Shown here: positions 36,071-49,161 of the stretch, piece after piece
How the letters are laid out: every line of letters starts with the position of its first letter
Position numbering within the stretch: position 1 is the first letter of the stretch
Assembly: GCA_008360955.1 (NCBI GenBank)
Contig: LUCM01003950.1
Span: 95,830-159,829, forward strand
From: Fasciolopsis buskii
Taxonomy: Eukaryota > Platyhelminthes > Trematoda > Plagiorchiida > Fasciolidae
DNA: 64,000 nt
Direction of reading: 5' to 3'
Position numbers and translations under genes: made by a program
Notes under the pieces: generated by a model
The model's database searches: none
Told to the model about the DNA's origin: nothing
The model's input: only the letters and a program-made list of their open reading frames with translations

Positions 36071-39000
36071 AATTCATAATAGACAACGGTTGACATGAAG
36101 CAAGTAGCTGCAAAACTGCGTGCTGAACGAGCAATAGCCTCTGTAAACCAACTTCAAGCCCTTGGATTTCGGTACGCAGTTGGCGGTTGGTGGCCATGAA
36201 TTATTGACTATTTCTGACTGATACAAGCTCCGCTCAATTTCTTTAACGTCATCTATCAGTTTGCTGTGCTGACTCATTTACTCGTCCAGAACGAAGACCC
36301 ATCCAATACAGGACTGGAAGCTGTCAAAACTTTACACTACTCTATTTAGTTCTTACTTCCGTCAACAAACAATGAATATTCAGGGCGCTTCTTGTGAAGT
36401 TCGCCGACAAAATCAGTCACCTTCACCTTGTGTTTCATTTTGGGTCAATTTCTAGACGGCATCTTTTGCTTTTCCTCTTTTTTGTCTGAAATGTGGGCTA
36501 TCATTTTGGTCGTTCCAAAATGTGATGCTATTCGACACAGTGAAACTGCACTCTACTTTCCTTCTTGTTGTCGAAGCACAATATCAGGAAGGAGTTCAAA
36601 CCATTCTTAATTCTTAACTACTGGAAGGCTAGACAGTAAAAAATGACCATAAACCGGTATATCAGATTCCAGTGAGCAACGTTTCCACTGTGCACCTAGT
36701 CTCTCCCCCCAAGAAAACTATCCAAGATGTATGCAGTAGTTCCCATCGGTTTAGTCGCTTATGGCGAATGAATCAAGAATTAGCTGACATCTGTCTGACA
36801 GTGTTGATCCTAACCACCTAGGTGGCATGGTAACAGCAGCCTTAAAACCGGCGTGTTTTTCTTTTAATTTCGTCTCGTCACAACCTGCAACCTTCTTTCT
36901 ATCAACGGTCTTCCATCCGACAAGGGATTTGCATTAACCGGGTTCCATAGCATCGGGACTCACCAAACATTTGGACTTAAGTGATTCATGCATTTTCATT
37001 ACATATATACCGATTTCAACCTTCAGTTGAAAATTGAATATGTACCACTGAAGTTCTGCTAAGTTTCAACGTGAATCGACTTGGTCTGATTTGGCATACG
37101 AATTTCTGTTCACTCAGCACTGTAAGTAGTTCAAGGCGTTCCATCTCAAAGCAGTTTTATTTGTAGTGAACTGCGCCAAAGGGCGCTAAACTGCTGCTAC
37201 TTGATATATTCTATGGTCAAGTTTTATCGAACTTTGTTAAATAACAAAATCGTGATACTGATTGGGATTAATCAGATATAATCCAGTAAAATACCAATAA
37301 CATTTTACCGTATGAATTATTAAGACGTCAATATACTGGATACATCTTTGTGTCAGAATGTGAATTTAAGTGAGGATCTTTTAGAAAGAAGATCAAAGGT
37401 ACCGCAAACATCGATTACCAGCGGTAGTATTTCTCCCGAATGTACTTGCAAAACAAGCACCTGGGATTCGAGATACCCATATGAAAAACCTCAGTCCGGT
37501 GTAGTACATTTGCCAGGGAACTATTTTTAAGATTTATCGTGTAGAAAACTGAGCAAGCCAATGAGAACACTTACCGCATATTATTAGAAAAGAAATTAAT
37601 CGGGTGACGGAAATCATGGAAAATTGTTCTGAAAAAGTAAGCGAAATGTTCTGTTCAGATCGCATTGTTCGATATCAGAGGTGTAAAGCGCAAGATTACT
37701 TTTCGCAATTTCTGCGCCCAGACAACACATAATTAGTTAGTTAGATTGGACAAAATTATCCATTGGTGGGTCAGACGACTCGTGTGGAATCATTGTACTT
37801 AAGCGGGGAGTGGGGACGATAATAACAGCTGATGATTTCACAGTAGCATTACCATTCTTATCTCCATCCTTTAAAGTGCACGAACAAGATCTCCACATCA
37901 AATGTGGGCGAATGAGTGATAAGAAAGAATCGAAAATACAGTTGAAAATAAAACAGAATTAGATGCACATATTAGTTGTTAATCTGGTCATCGGGTTCAT
38001 TGTCCTTCAGTCAAACCATATGCCTAACAACTTTGGTTCGTTCGGATTACGGCGTGACATCCTAAATGGTTATTTTCCAGTCCCCAATTCATCCGGGTTT
38101 CATTTAAATATGATCAAGATTTGTGCATGGGTTCCAACGTAACTGAAACGGATGCAGTTTAAAATTAGGACCACTTAGAACTTCTCAACTATTCTAAAAC
38201 GGGTTTATAAACTTAGGGCAGATTGATGTGCATCAGTTGATCCGGGGTTTTGATGGATTACGAAAAGAAGTAACTTCTATCGAGTCAGTGAGTGGTTAAG
38301 GATAGTGAAATATGAGACAAGTGACTATTTTTCTTAAGACCTGGACAGCAGACAGAAGTACGAGCTACATATTTGTACACTGTAACAAAGCCGAATTATA
38401 AACAAAAATCTCCCAGCCCTTTAGATCACTTTAGGTAGGTCGTGTGGGATTAAGAAATTGGGAATCGACATACAGGAATTTTTACTGGAGACTCACTTGA
38501 TGCAGGAATCACAGACAGTAACGCACGGTTAGCCACAGTCACACCTTAACACCAATAGAGGAAATTTTCGCCGTGATATTTATAGTGTCCTCGAAATCAC
38601 CTTTGGACCAATCAGAAGGTTGGTGGTAGTTTCGATGGCCTCTTTTCACAGTGTTGATTGGTCAAACGGGAATTCAAATAAATAAGACAGATTCAAAGGG
38701 AATTTAATTTTTTCCCGTTTTTCTCAAAGTCAATCGATAGGCGAGCAGTTTTCGGTGCACTAAACCAACTTTAAAATTACTTATAAAAGTAAGCGTAACT
38801 TGTTCTTCTGTACTTCAATCAAAGCATTTCTGAGTGCAATCATGAAAGAAAACGACTGTCTTTCAGGTTGTTTATGAAAAATTGTTTCCAATCCTGGTTA
38901 CATAGTTGCGAGAAATCAGCTCTAACAAAATAGAGGTGTCCTACCAGTGTGATTCTCTTTCATTCCACGGAAGCTTGCAGCTGCTAGTTTACAGCAGTTT

Positions 39001-39179
39001 TGATGCAAAAAGTCTGTTACACAAAGTCATTTACTCATCCTATTGTTGCGTCATATTTTGTTGAACTGGATAACTAGCCTAACAATGTAGGACGTGCGTT
39101 AGTCTTCCATTCCGATTAGACCATTATTGACAACACCATGCTAGCAATACTGTTTACTAATGCAGTGTTCTGCTACTTC
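36071..39179. other. No supported gene; one weak candidate exon
   Basis: At 37356-37397 (plus) a 14-codon frame lies between an acceptor (TTGTGTCAG) and a GTACCG donor and reads NVNLSEDLLERRSK. It is too short to support alone. At 36100-36280 both strands give helix-like frames, with a frameshift on the minus strand, so no call is made. Confidence 0.35.
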
Positions 39180-39390
39180 TAAAGATATAATCGAATCAAT
39201 ACTTCCTTTTTTGTTTTACTTCATCTATGCATACAAAACACTGGGTATTACCTTCACGAGAGAGGTCACGGGCAAGTGGGGGTTATCAGGTGGGGCCGCT
39301 GACCCCCGGGTAGAAAGATCTGAAATCGCAGCCATCAGGTTGAAACGGCGCGACGTTGACCGCTTGGCTAAGTATGACACGATGTAGTAA
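39180..39390 (-). mobile_element. Ser/Leu-tRNA-like SINE, copy 1
   Basis: On the minus strand a box A-like TTAGCCAAGCGGTCAACG is followed by a body (CTACCCGGGGGTC, then CCCCACCTGATAACCCCCAC and GCCCGTGACCTCTC) and a tail (CAGTGTTTTGTATGCATA, then GAAGTAAAACAAAAAAGGAAG). The body and tail align with the copy at 62075-62265. The locally high GC and the open frames on both strands come from this element. Confidence 0.7.
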
Positions 39391-41962
39391 TAATACGGTA
39401 CTAAATTGAATGTGCACATGGACATTAAATCTAATCTAGGGAAGAAGCACAAAACCATCGAACACAAAGCTCGAACGACCACAGTAGTAAGCCGAACTTC
39501 AGGCAAAATGAACGCAAGTCCATTTTAATATCCGTGAGTGGTTGTTCATGTATTACCAAATCGAATGAATATGACGAGAATTTTGACTCACCCGACAGTG
39601 ATTTATCAAATCTGAACTCATCATCAGAAGGTATATTTGAACCTTACAGCTATTTTTTCAACCGAAAAAGTCGACTACCATTGGAACACCATAACTCCTG
39701 GGCTGTGTGGACTGACCCGCAAAGATTCGTTTGAAATGCGCACCTTATGTTCCAGCACCCCTTTATCATTGATTTTTCCTAATCACAAACCCCAGATCAC
39801 AGCCTACAGCGACGGATTCTTTTTTATGCACAGAGGCCTGCTGAACTATGCGGTTTGGTTTACAGTGAAAATGTCTCATTTATGGAAAAGGGTGAACAAA
39901 ACCAAACTGGGGGCTTCTTTTTAGGAACAGGAAGAATAAAGGGACGTAAAAATTTGCCGCATGTCAAAAGAAATCCCCAGACTGAAAGCAAACACCATTA
40001 TGTCTATCGTCAAGAGGAAATGTAAGGTTCGAGGTTAAACTCCCCAACTTCGCCATCGTAAACTTTCATATTACTGGATCAGTATGCATTAAAGTTACAA
40101 AAGAGTTTGCAACTGAAGGCGCTGTATGTTGGTTAAAGCAATCGCCCAAAACTGCGCCGCACACCCTAGAATACGGAGCCGAAGACATTAATTACTGAGC
40201 ACTATTTTCAAAAATTAACAGCGGCGTGTCGAAGTAACAAACATGGATTTCTGGTTTGATTTGCGATTTATAACAAATCAGAAATGACTTTATTTAGACT
40301 CGTGGATTTGTGACAAGAATCCGAGAGGAGCAAGGCAGTTTTTGTGAAAGTCGAGCCCCTTGGTTTGGTTCTCTTATGCTCTGCAGATGGACCGATACAA
40401 AGTAGTCTTCAGCCGCAAGAAAACTCCGAAATCGTAATCGAAACGTCGGATCGTTAATACTTTCATCACGTATCTATTTCTCTGTAACACTCCACAAGTT
40501 CCATCAATATTTCTATTAAACTTTTCCTTCCTCGGGACCAGAAATTATAGAAAAGTTTTGTTTTGGAGTTTTCGAAAACAGATGTGATTCAGAAAATTTT
40601 GAGTATCGTTGATTGTATGTAGTGTAAATGAATGCTCATAGGTGATCTAGTTAATAAACAGTTATAGGAATATTTGACTTATATGAAATTGGTTTTAGCA
40701 TAAAAACGATCTAAATCTAGACACTCCCGCCAAATACACTATGATGTTTTTTATCCATGCTAGAATGTCACATCTAGGAACTGGTATCTTCTTACGTTAT
40801 TTACTAATCATTTACTTCCTATTCATTATTGTTACAGTGGTGCACATAATTTCTAGTTATTGGTCCCAGGCCATTGAGTGACTCTGGAGATTTTGTACAC
40901 ATGGTTTACGGTAATGCGCCTCCTGGCGTGCAATGACTTAAACAAGCACCTATCAGGATAGGATTTTATAGTTGATCGAATAACGGCTACTGCTCGGCAA
41001 TAAAATGGGAGTACTTCTTCCACGTCTTAAATATTGTCGATACAAATATCCCGGGTGCAATCATGCAGCTAAACTAGGCTGAGAATCTTAGCCAGTTATT
41101 AAGATCAGGCTGGGCTATGCGTGTTAATGCAACTGAAGTTGTTGGAAGCATTAGGTGCCCACTTATTTTATTCATGCCTGAAGAGCACGACCGCGGTAGT
41201 TCAGCGACGCAAGGAAACGGACGTTTTCGAACTTGAAAGAGGAATTGTATTTCGGAGGTGAAAACGCCGTTGATTCCCCAGTATTAGTCGCAAAATCCAT
41301 TGAAATGCAATTACTGCTACGAGATTAACATTTGCGCGAAAAATGATTGTAGGATAGGTGGATGATTTAAAAGGACCAGTTGGCTTAAAAATCCATTGAG
41401 CGTGTGAGATGCGAAACGGAAGTTGAGTTGTATATCTCTTATGTAGCCCGTTGACATTAGGCTGCTTTTCTGTACAAGATAGCTGTCAACTACTAAACGA
41501 GCGTCAACCTTTGATTACCTTCAATGGAATTCACGTCATCTTAAATAAAAAATGCTGGTTGCTGAATGTTGAAATGTATACTGCGAACAACCCTAGACAA
41601 GTTATTAATCAAATAACTACGAGGAATCATTTGCTGATTGTTTTATTCCATAAATGGAGACAGAGGTTTCAGTAGACAGTTTGGTAAAGTAAGGCTAGTT
41701 TTATGACTAACTCCTAGTTAACTCGAACATAGCGATGGCATAATTCAGACTGCAAACAATTACCTATGACGGGATTACTGACTCGGTGATCGCATTATCA
41801 GTCAGATGTCTGGAAAACTATGGTATGGAGGTCTTGTAACCCATTGGGGCCCGGCAACTAACTACCCAGTTCATAGACCAAAAGAGGATACCAGACATCT
41901 TGAGTGCCCAGTTGAATTTTTAGTCACAAGTACACATGAGCATGCACCCATATGCCTCTTAG
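39391..41962. other. Mostly featureless; GAAACGTC motif at 40438-40449
   Basis: Contains a second TCGAAACGTCGG (see 33379-33390), followed by ATCGTTAATACTTTCATCAC. An acidic Ser-rich plus-strand frame at 39555-39627 (NEYDENFDSPDSDLSNLN) ends at a GTATAT donor and could be an exon of gene C, but I found no good acceptor. Confidence 0.35.
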
Positions 41963-42123
41963 GCTGGCTGTGGCTAGTTTGGAATCAGAGTTGAACCGTC
42001 GCTCCTATAGTAGCTGCCAAAGACCAGTCAATCCGGTAGAGAACGTCGGGCATTCGCCGTCGTCGTCGCAATTTGGTGAAAATATCTCCGCTGCAAGAAG
42101 GAAACCGTTGTTTGGGATTCAAG
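41963..42123 (+). CDS. Gene C, exon 1 of those visible (unknown family)
   Basis: This 161-nt exon has a good acceptor (CCCATATGCCTCTTAG) and the donor CAAG|GTTATT. It encodes LAVASLESELNRRSYSSCQR followed by a Ser/Gln-rich polar stretch ending RRKPLFGIQ. Entry needs one base and exit is phase 1, which fits the exon at 44260. It is the most 5' exon I can place. Gene C as a whole has helical repeats in the middle and an acidic tail; I do not recognise the family. Confidence 0.5.
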
Positions 42124-44259
42124 GTTATTTGGGAGTATTTCCAAAGGTGGTCAGTGCGGCTAGCTATCTTGGAGCCTGATACATTCACCCAAGACCATAA
42201 TGACCCATCTAGGGGCTTCAATTTAAAGACGGATGAACTTCCGGTGCTTCATTGCAGCAGTTTTTGCTGTCACCAGTTGTCTGTACCCAGTCGCTTTTGC
42301 CACACTATGAGGAACATGCTGATGTGAATCGATAACAAGTACTAGAATTGCACATTAACGTTCTTCGTGGCATCAAAACTCAGAACAAGTTGTGCTTGCG
42401 TGAGGAAAAACACCTAAAGTTTGAATTTAATGAGCAACTTATTCAGAATCATGCAGTAACGAGTCAACTATTTTGTAGCAAAATGTATTCCACGACCAGT
42501 CGAACGATTCACCTTTTATTTTCAATACAAACCTATGGTGCTAACAGAGTCAGAAACATCTTTTCGTTTCCTCTGGCTTAATGATTTTTGCTAATAGAAG
42601 ATGGTGCAAGCAAGCGAACTACAATGGAATTGTATTATCAGCAAATTAAGTTGCTTCATTATCCCTTGGCTTAACAGTGTTTAATTTGTTTCCTCTGTCA
42701 AAAGTCCACCTTCAAGGTCACTTTTCGATTTCCGACCCAGGGCTTCCAAAATCTTTGCCTATTTCTATCCGAAAACCTACCCAGAAGGGAAAAATAATCT
42801 GAACCGTTTAATACCAAGATAAATTAAGTCATTCCCGTCGCATATTCCACTCGGTTGTGTATCTGAACAGGATACAATTCCAGCCTGTTCTCAAAGCACA
42901 AAATAATTGTGTAGCGAAAAATCTAATTTATTCCATGGTGTTTTGCACCACTAACGTACACGGAAGTATCGGCAAACTCGAATGCTAACGCTAGTAACTA
43001 GAAGGGAACCAACAGAGCAGGGCGTGGAACTAGACTGTTTCTAAACGCCTTAAGGAGTATCAAGGCCAAGTGATGCGTTTTAAGCTAGTGATGGAGTGGG
43101 ATAGGTGTCAAGCACCAAATTGTCAGTGGTGACGTGACAATTATTAAAGAGTCCATAAATTCAGCAAGGGGTTTTAGTATTGTTGCAAACAGCTTCCGGA
43201 GATGAAGACTTACATAAATTTTCTAACAGTTTTCCTTCGTTTCCGGACTTCTATATTCCAGCTGATAAGAATATTCATCCAGCCAAAAGTTTCAAATGTC
43301 TGGTCCTTCTTTCCCGGTCTGTCTGCTCGTCTGGCCAACCTTCGATGAGAAGGCAAACACTTGACAGGTTCGATTTTTTAAATTCCTTAGGGGTCATCAG
43401 GGATAAAACTTTGAGGTGGTCATCTCGTATTTTCATTTGTGCAGTGACCCTTTGAGGAATATCATTCCATGTAACAAGGCTTCGATACTTCGAGGGAAAA
43501 CTGATTAACATCCCATTTTTCCTGCCAATGTTTTTTTCGAACCTTCTTTAAAATTCTCCGGTTAATTAGGCATACTTAATGAACAGAGGCTCCGAAATCA
43601 TCACCTGGGGACTGTCACTTATTAGTCCCATATCTTTCACGCCACTGAATGATTTATCTGTCAAAATACATATAAAAATTTGCAGATGCAGATCCTACTC
43701 AGGGACTGCACGGTGAGCTATCAAAAGATTTCTCTAAAATTTTCACAAGTTCAACTTTTCGATCCTTGTCTTTCAGAACTAAGACACGGAGGACTTCTAC
43801 TATCCTGTATTTATCAACGGAAATCGTATCTCGGCAGCCTTTAACGAATAATTACATTATTCGTCTAACTCCATCTGCTTCCCGTTTTCGACCAGGTGAT
43901 GAATGCAACCGGTTCTTTTTTGATTGAAATGCAAACATCCATGTAGGCGAAAGTCCTTACAATAGTATGCAAGAAACACGCAGCAACTTCAGAGAGTTGG
44001 GATATGGCTGCTGTCCTGCTTCGTCTAAACCAGTGGCACTAAGGAAACAGCGGTAAAGCCCATAAAAGTAGAATACTTGCGAAAATAAAATGAAGGGTTA
44101 TGGATCCCCGTGAATCTTCATAATTTAACTTGTAGGATAAACGGTTGATCTTAGACTTTTATTAATGCTGTACGTACTTGTAATTTGTCTTATTTCATGG
44201 TTCCCGAATATACCTTGGAACAGCACATCCTTTGTTAGCATCGACATTTTAATGTACAG

Positions 44260-44528
44260 AATCAGTAAACTTAGTTCAAGACACGCTGGACACCGTGCAG
44301 TACGAAATCCTTCTTGCAGTAAACGACCTTCTGTCGCCGCTGTTTGTTCTGATTTGGGGTCCTGTTCATATCGTGGCTGGTAAAACTTACTTCGAGCGAT
44401 GCCATCTCAGAAGCTTTCGATGCAGTGATTTCAAATCAACACTGCGCATGCTAAATCTTACGGATCAACTACTGGCCAACATTTCCGGCTGTGAACTACC
44501 GAGCAGATTGGCCAAATTTTCTGAGTCA
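44260..44528 (+). CDS. Gene C, large helical exon
   Basis: This 269-nt exon follows the ATTTTAATGTACAG acceptor and its two-base entry completes the codon left by 41963-42123. It encodes a long, hydrophobic helical stretch (QDTLDTVQYEILLAVNDLL, then SPLFVLIWGPVHIVAG) and further helices ending CELPSRLAKFSES. Exit is phase 0 at TCA|GTCTAG, a modest donor, before a small intron of 55 nt. The pattern suggests an all-helical, HEAT-like solenoid rather than a membrane protein, although LFVLIWGPVHIV is quite hydrophobic. Confidence 0.6.
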
Positions 44529-44583
44529 GTCTAGGCTCGTCTGTACAGTCGCGTGCTATTTTACTTCTTGGTTCTTGATGCAG

Positions 44584-44730
44584 TCTCAGGAAACCCTGAG
44601 AGCTTACTTTAGTATACTAATAACTTCGCAACGGAGTCACAATGTTGACTGGTCATCGGAACTGATTCTCAGCAGTTTGATTCAAGTTCTTGCCAGAATA
44701 TATGAATTTATTCCATCACCGATGAAAGCA
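44584..44730 (+). CDS. Gene C, helical exon
   Basis: A 147-nt exon, phase 0 to phase 0, after an excellent acceptor (TACTTCTTGGTTCTTGATGCAG). It reads SQETLRAYFSILITSQRSHN, then SSELILSSLIQVLARIYEFI, two amphipathic helices continuing those of the previous exon. The donor GCA|GTAGAA is weak, so the 3' end could differ. Confidence 0.6.
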
Positions 44731-47198
44731 GTAGAAAATTCTAATGCTCACGGTCATCGATCATGATCGAAATCATCTACGTTGGCAACCATAGTGAAAC
44801 AAAATCTATCTCCGATAGCAGATTTCCTTTAATTGCGGTGTGACTGCTACGGGAAACGGTCCAACGTGCGGCGTAAAATATCGATTAAGCAACCATGGAA
44901 GCACTCTACAATTGTTCGATTTAGCTCATTAGGAATGAACATCAGTGCACATGCACAGCCTACGAGCTGGGATGCAAACCCCGGAGGTTGGGCTATTCGG
45001 GTTGAATGTAAATAGTTCAATGAACTTTGGTACTATTTGACAAAGCAGCTACCTGGGCCTGCCTAATGTCCCGCCACTCGCTGTGGAATAAAATGATTCA
45101 GTTTGCATCGCGAGTGATCATGTTACCGCTAGAATCCTATAAAATCCCTATGAAGTTGGTCCGTAAGAGTTGTTAAGAGTATTCCTAAGTGCAAGTCCCA
45201 TGGGACAAAGTTGGTCGGCTGTGAGTCAAATGGTAACAAAGCATTGGCACGGTACTGTGAACCAATCAGTTCATAGTAGTGGTTTACCATTGCATGCATT
45301 TCCAGGGTAGGGATAAAGGGATCAGCCAAAACAGTTCGGTATTTACTGGTTTGAGAGAGATTAGTTGAACGATGATACCACAAGACTATGCGCCTCTTAA
45401 TGCCAATAAACTCGCCACCAGAAAATTAACCTGCACGAAGATTGCTGCATAATTTTTCATGAGTGCACGAAGCGGAATAATAAAAACCGGATTTCAAATA
45501 AAGTTTGTTAATAAGGGCAAAAAAAAAACAATACAACATGTCTTGTCATGTGCGGTGTTTCCTTCACATGCCAACCAATAATACGAATCAATTGAGTCTG
45601 TCGTTTCTTTCTGCGAAATACGCTGCTTCGTTTCACAAACTAAGTGAGAATCAGTGGGCAGCTTGAAGGGAGCAGTTCATACGGCTAAGGATGCTCGCTC
45701 ATTTGGGCGTCAAATAAGACAAGAGTAACGATTAGTACTAGTTAGGATTACGTTTTGATGGAACTTGTTCAATTCAGGCATGCTCAGCTTGGATTCTAGT
45801 CTCCGTCGACAAACGGTAAACGGGCAAGAAAATTCAGACTTTTAATCAATCCGATTTCTTTTCGTTCCATTTGTCATGCAGAAGAAGCAAAACTTTGAAT
45901 ATTCTTCACGTCAGTGTAAAACGTTTTAAACGATCCCCTTCTTTCCCTATCTCTCTCTCACTCTAACAAATAAACAAACACGTACGCACATCCGGTTTAG
46001 CATTAAATTTTTTACAATTGTTTTCGCTAACGAATAATCTGCAGTTATATTTATTTTCTTTCTGCTCTCTCCAACTGCTTCTAAGTTCGTTTCAAGGGCT
46101 TCTAACGCCCAACAGCTTTTCATCATGCACGCGGGCTACGTGGCTCTTGGGATGCCGTATTCCTGTAAAATCTCCTTTTCGGCTTATTGGTTAGGATAAG
46201 GCAACTTTCGGAATGATCTACAGGGCATTGTCTGTCAATGTTTAGAAACAGTTCTGAAGTAGTTTTTCCTCGCGAAAAGCGTAAAACGCTCCGTTTTTCG
46301 TGATGTTTGCCCTCCCGCACCTGTTATCGGGCAACAACTGGCTCCTAAAGATTCCGCATAATACCTTGGGGTGGTGTTAGGCCGAGTTCCTGCATGGTCA
46401 CTGTTTGTGAACTGCATTTTTGCAAAAATAAGGGATCACTTTCCGTTTCGCGTCTCAAATTTTACCACCCACCTCAAACCCTTGTGAAATGCTTTATTCT
46501 TTTCGTAATTGTTGGCCCAGTGGCGTTATGCATCTGTTGTGATTTTTCCCGGTTTTTTATCAGATGACATCAAATCCATTTCTCGATCCCTCAAGTTCCT
46601 ATCTTGTTGTATTGGCTTATCCAGACGTTTGCTAGTGGAATAGGCCATCTCCCAGCAAACTGAAGCCTCTCAGATGTTTTCCAAAAGAACACCCAGTTAC
46701 GTCTCTCACCCTACACACGAACGCTTAGGTAAATGCGCCTATACCAGGCTTTATTATTGAAAAAAAGCTTAAAAACATTAGTATAACTCAAGGAAGGCCT
46801 GGAGCGAAATCCTCTAAATATTCTTTTTCTAAGTATCCATTGTCTCGCTGATGTGAAAGCTAAGTATCTGTCCTCCGGGGGGTATAACGCATTTACTTGG
46901 ATGGGCTTATTTATTCCCCACTGTATAACTTTGGTGATTTAGTGTTGACAAAAGTAAAAAAACATTTGTTTACTCACTTACTCAAACGTTGAAAATCCGC
47001 GATGACTCAGTACACAAATCTTCGTCGCTGGATCAACTCATCTTGGCAACTGTTAAAACGAAAAACGCTTATTAAAAGTAGTTTGGTTTGCATCCCTCTA
47101 CTGTACCAGACTTGAGCAAAAGAGACGACACTGCGTTGAAAATATGCCAACATGTAAGAACTCTTGGAATCATTGCATAACTGTATCTATCTCTTTAG
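44731..47198. other. Gene C intron; weak minus-strand candidate exon at 45129-45345
   Basis: On the minus strand, after a good acceptor (AATCTCTCTCAAACCAG), an open frame runs about 70 codons to a stop and includes ADPFIPTLEMHAMVNHYYEL. It could be a 3' exon of the antisense gene E or chance. The rest of the intron shows nothing. Confidence 0.3.
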
Positions 47199-47247
47199 GA
47201 TTTGCCATCTTCGTGGATCTGTGTGCGTGAAACTGAAACGGAAGATT
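47199..47247 (+). CDS. Gene C, short exon
   Basis: A 49-nt exon with an excellent acceptor (CTGTATCTATCTCTTTAG) and the consensus donor GTAAGT. In the frame that fits its neighbours it reads DLPSSWICVRETETED, entering in phase 0 and leaving one base. Another frame is also open, so the reading is inferred from phase agreement. Confidence 0.55.
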
Positions 47248-48524
47248 GTAAGTCATACATCGTTACCGCCAAACGTTTCGCTTTTTCCACTTGTAATACT
47301 GTTTGATATGGTGCTACTGTATGCCAGTGAATTTTACAGACCACAAACACTTACGGGCTGTAGTGCTTCCGTAGCCTCCTAATGTCGAGCGGAGCGCAGG
47401 CGCTGGAAGATAAGTCATTCGGTGATAGCGATTGTCCAGATAATTGATCATTACATACCAGTGCTCAGTCCACCACTTAGAAACCTTTGAACCACTGTAC
47501 ATGATAACGACCAGGGTCCTGAGTTTGTGTTCCTGTTCGGGGCAGAGTATGTGCATTTCAAATGACCCATAACAATAGTGAGACAGGCGTGCAGTACTGC
47601 TACGGTTTCTCAATGGAGCCGTTAGTGTGGAGACTGCACGATGGACCATATGGTGAGAATCATCTACTACTGATAAGTAGCATGTTCTTCCAGCTGCTAC
47701 TTAAACACATCACTTTGGTAACGTTTGAACAGCTCAGTATTATTCTATGAGAAATTGTGTTCATTTAACTCCAGCTGAAAGCATGCAAAAAGACAGGAAT
47801 GGTAAGTACTGCCTGCTCCCCCATTAGTGTTAGTCAGTGGTAAGTTGTTTAAAAATATCTTTGCATATCATTATGTATGAACTGTGCCAGGTACACTGCT
47901 TACATAATTTCAGTTGTGCAAGTTCATGCGTTATGATGATTTTCAGTTCACGCACAAACTGGATCAGCACTCCGCAATTCTATTACTCATTTTATAATAG
48001 TATTCTATTATTTGCTAGGCAAAGGTGAACCACATTTGTCCCAGTTTGTTCCTAAATACAAACCGACACCAGCCAGTCATAAGACCAATTCCAATGTCCC
48101 TACTGGTGTGCAAAACTACAAAAGCCAAGGAAGAAATTTAAAGAAAATAAATTTTGTTGAAAATGCAAACGGTTTGTCAGGAGGTTAGTAAAACTGAAAG
48201 TGACTCACGCATCAACATTTTCAGCTTAGTCACGTTCATTCCCTAGTGTCCCTGCGGTAGCCCAACTAGTTTCTTTATTGCTATCTTGCGTTACAATAAT
48301 TTCATCCTCTCACACGTTGATTTATTTGTTTAAGATTACGAACGACAAAAGTGATTGGGATAATCATGAACAATGGGAAACAGATCACGTTTTGTAAGCC
48401 AAATCACGCTAGGAATAGCCCGAGTTAGTGGAGCTCGAATGGAACCAATGAATCGGATTGTGAACAAAACTCCTCGACATCTTCACTTAGACTGAATTTG
48501 AAGAATGCCAGTCTGCTATTTGAG

Positions 48525-48801
48525 ATGATAATAGACTCAAAGACAAAACTACGGCACAGCATGCCCAGCGAACCAGTGAGGTTCTGTTTTCAACCGGGGG
48601 TGTTCTCCCTCGAAACAAGTCGTCTCAACCACCTCTCCAGTATCGCGCTGTTAACCACCATTGGGTCCCGGCCGAACAAGTGGCTACGACACTAATTGAA
48701 TATCGCAGCTCGGATGACACGTCTGTCCTGCAGGAAAATAGTAACAGTGACACAGACATGTTCAGCCCACCACACGTTCTTTCGGGTCGCTTGGCCGTCG
48801 G
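48525..48801 (+). CDS. Gene C, polar exon
   Basis: A 277-nt exon whose two-base entry completes the codon left by 47199-47247 and which leaves two bases at GG|GTGAGC. It encodes a polar stretch, then QPPLQYRAVNHHWVPAEQ, and an acidic Ser-rich part (SSDDTSVLQENSNSDTDMF). The acceptor (CTGCTATTTGAG) is fair. The alternative frame starting at 48498 ends at a stop inside this exon and is a shadow. Confidence 0.55.
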
Positions 48802-49002
48802 GTGAGCATCCGCACCGCAATAGCCCATTTTAGTTTCAGTCGATTTATACGTTGATCTAATTTAGGTTGCTCATAAAATTAGTGGATGAGGTGCGAAATG
48901 TGTTAAAAAAGGTGACTGGAGGTGAGAACGCTTACCGTTTTGAGGGCTGTTTCCGTCCATGCTTGATTGTTGCCATTTGTTTGCTTGTTCGTCTTTGCTA
49001 AC

Positions 49003-49161
49003 CTGAACATCGGCCTCGTGCTTTATAAACATTTTCATCCAGACGGTTAATGTGTAATCGCACTCCAAATACTTGTTCTAATGCGTTCGTGCAGCAAAAG
49101 GGAATATCTGCGTCATACTGACGACAAAGGAATGACAAATGAAGCAGGTGGTCTTGCACTT
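49003..49161 (-). CDS. Gene E, candidate internal exon antisense to gene C intron
   Basis: A 159-nt minus-strand exon with acceptor CAGTGATTTCTTAG and donor CAG|GTTAGC. The frame reads VQDHLLHLSFLCRQYDADIP and CCTNALEQVFGVRLHINRLD, a convincing globular-protein pattern. A second, overlapping frame ends at a stronger donor (ACG|GTAAGC at about 48933) and reads WMKMFIKHEADVQVSKDEQ, so the register is not certain. It may belong with the exons at 52122-52565. Family unknown. Confidence 0.45.

Noticed and set aside
36074..36277. Coiled-coil-like minus-strand frame with an apparent frameshift
   Set aside because: Both strands give helix-like frames here and no splice sites support either, so no call was made.
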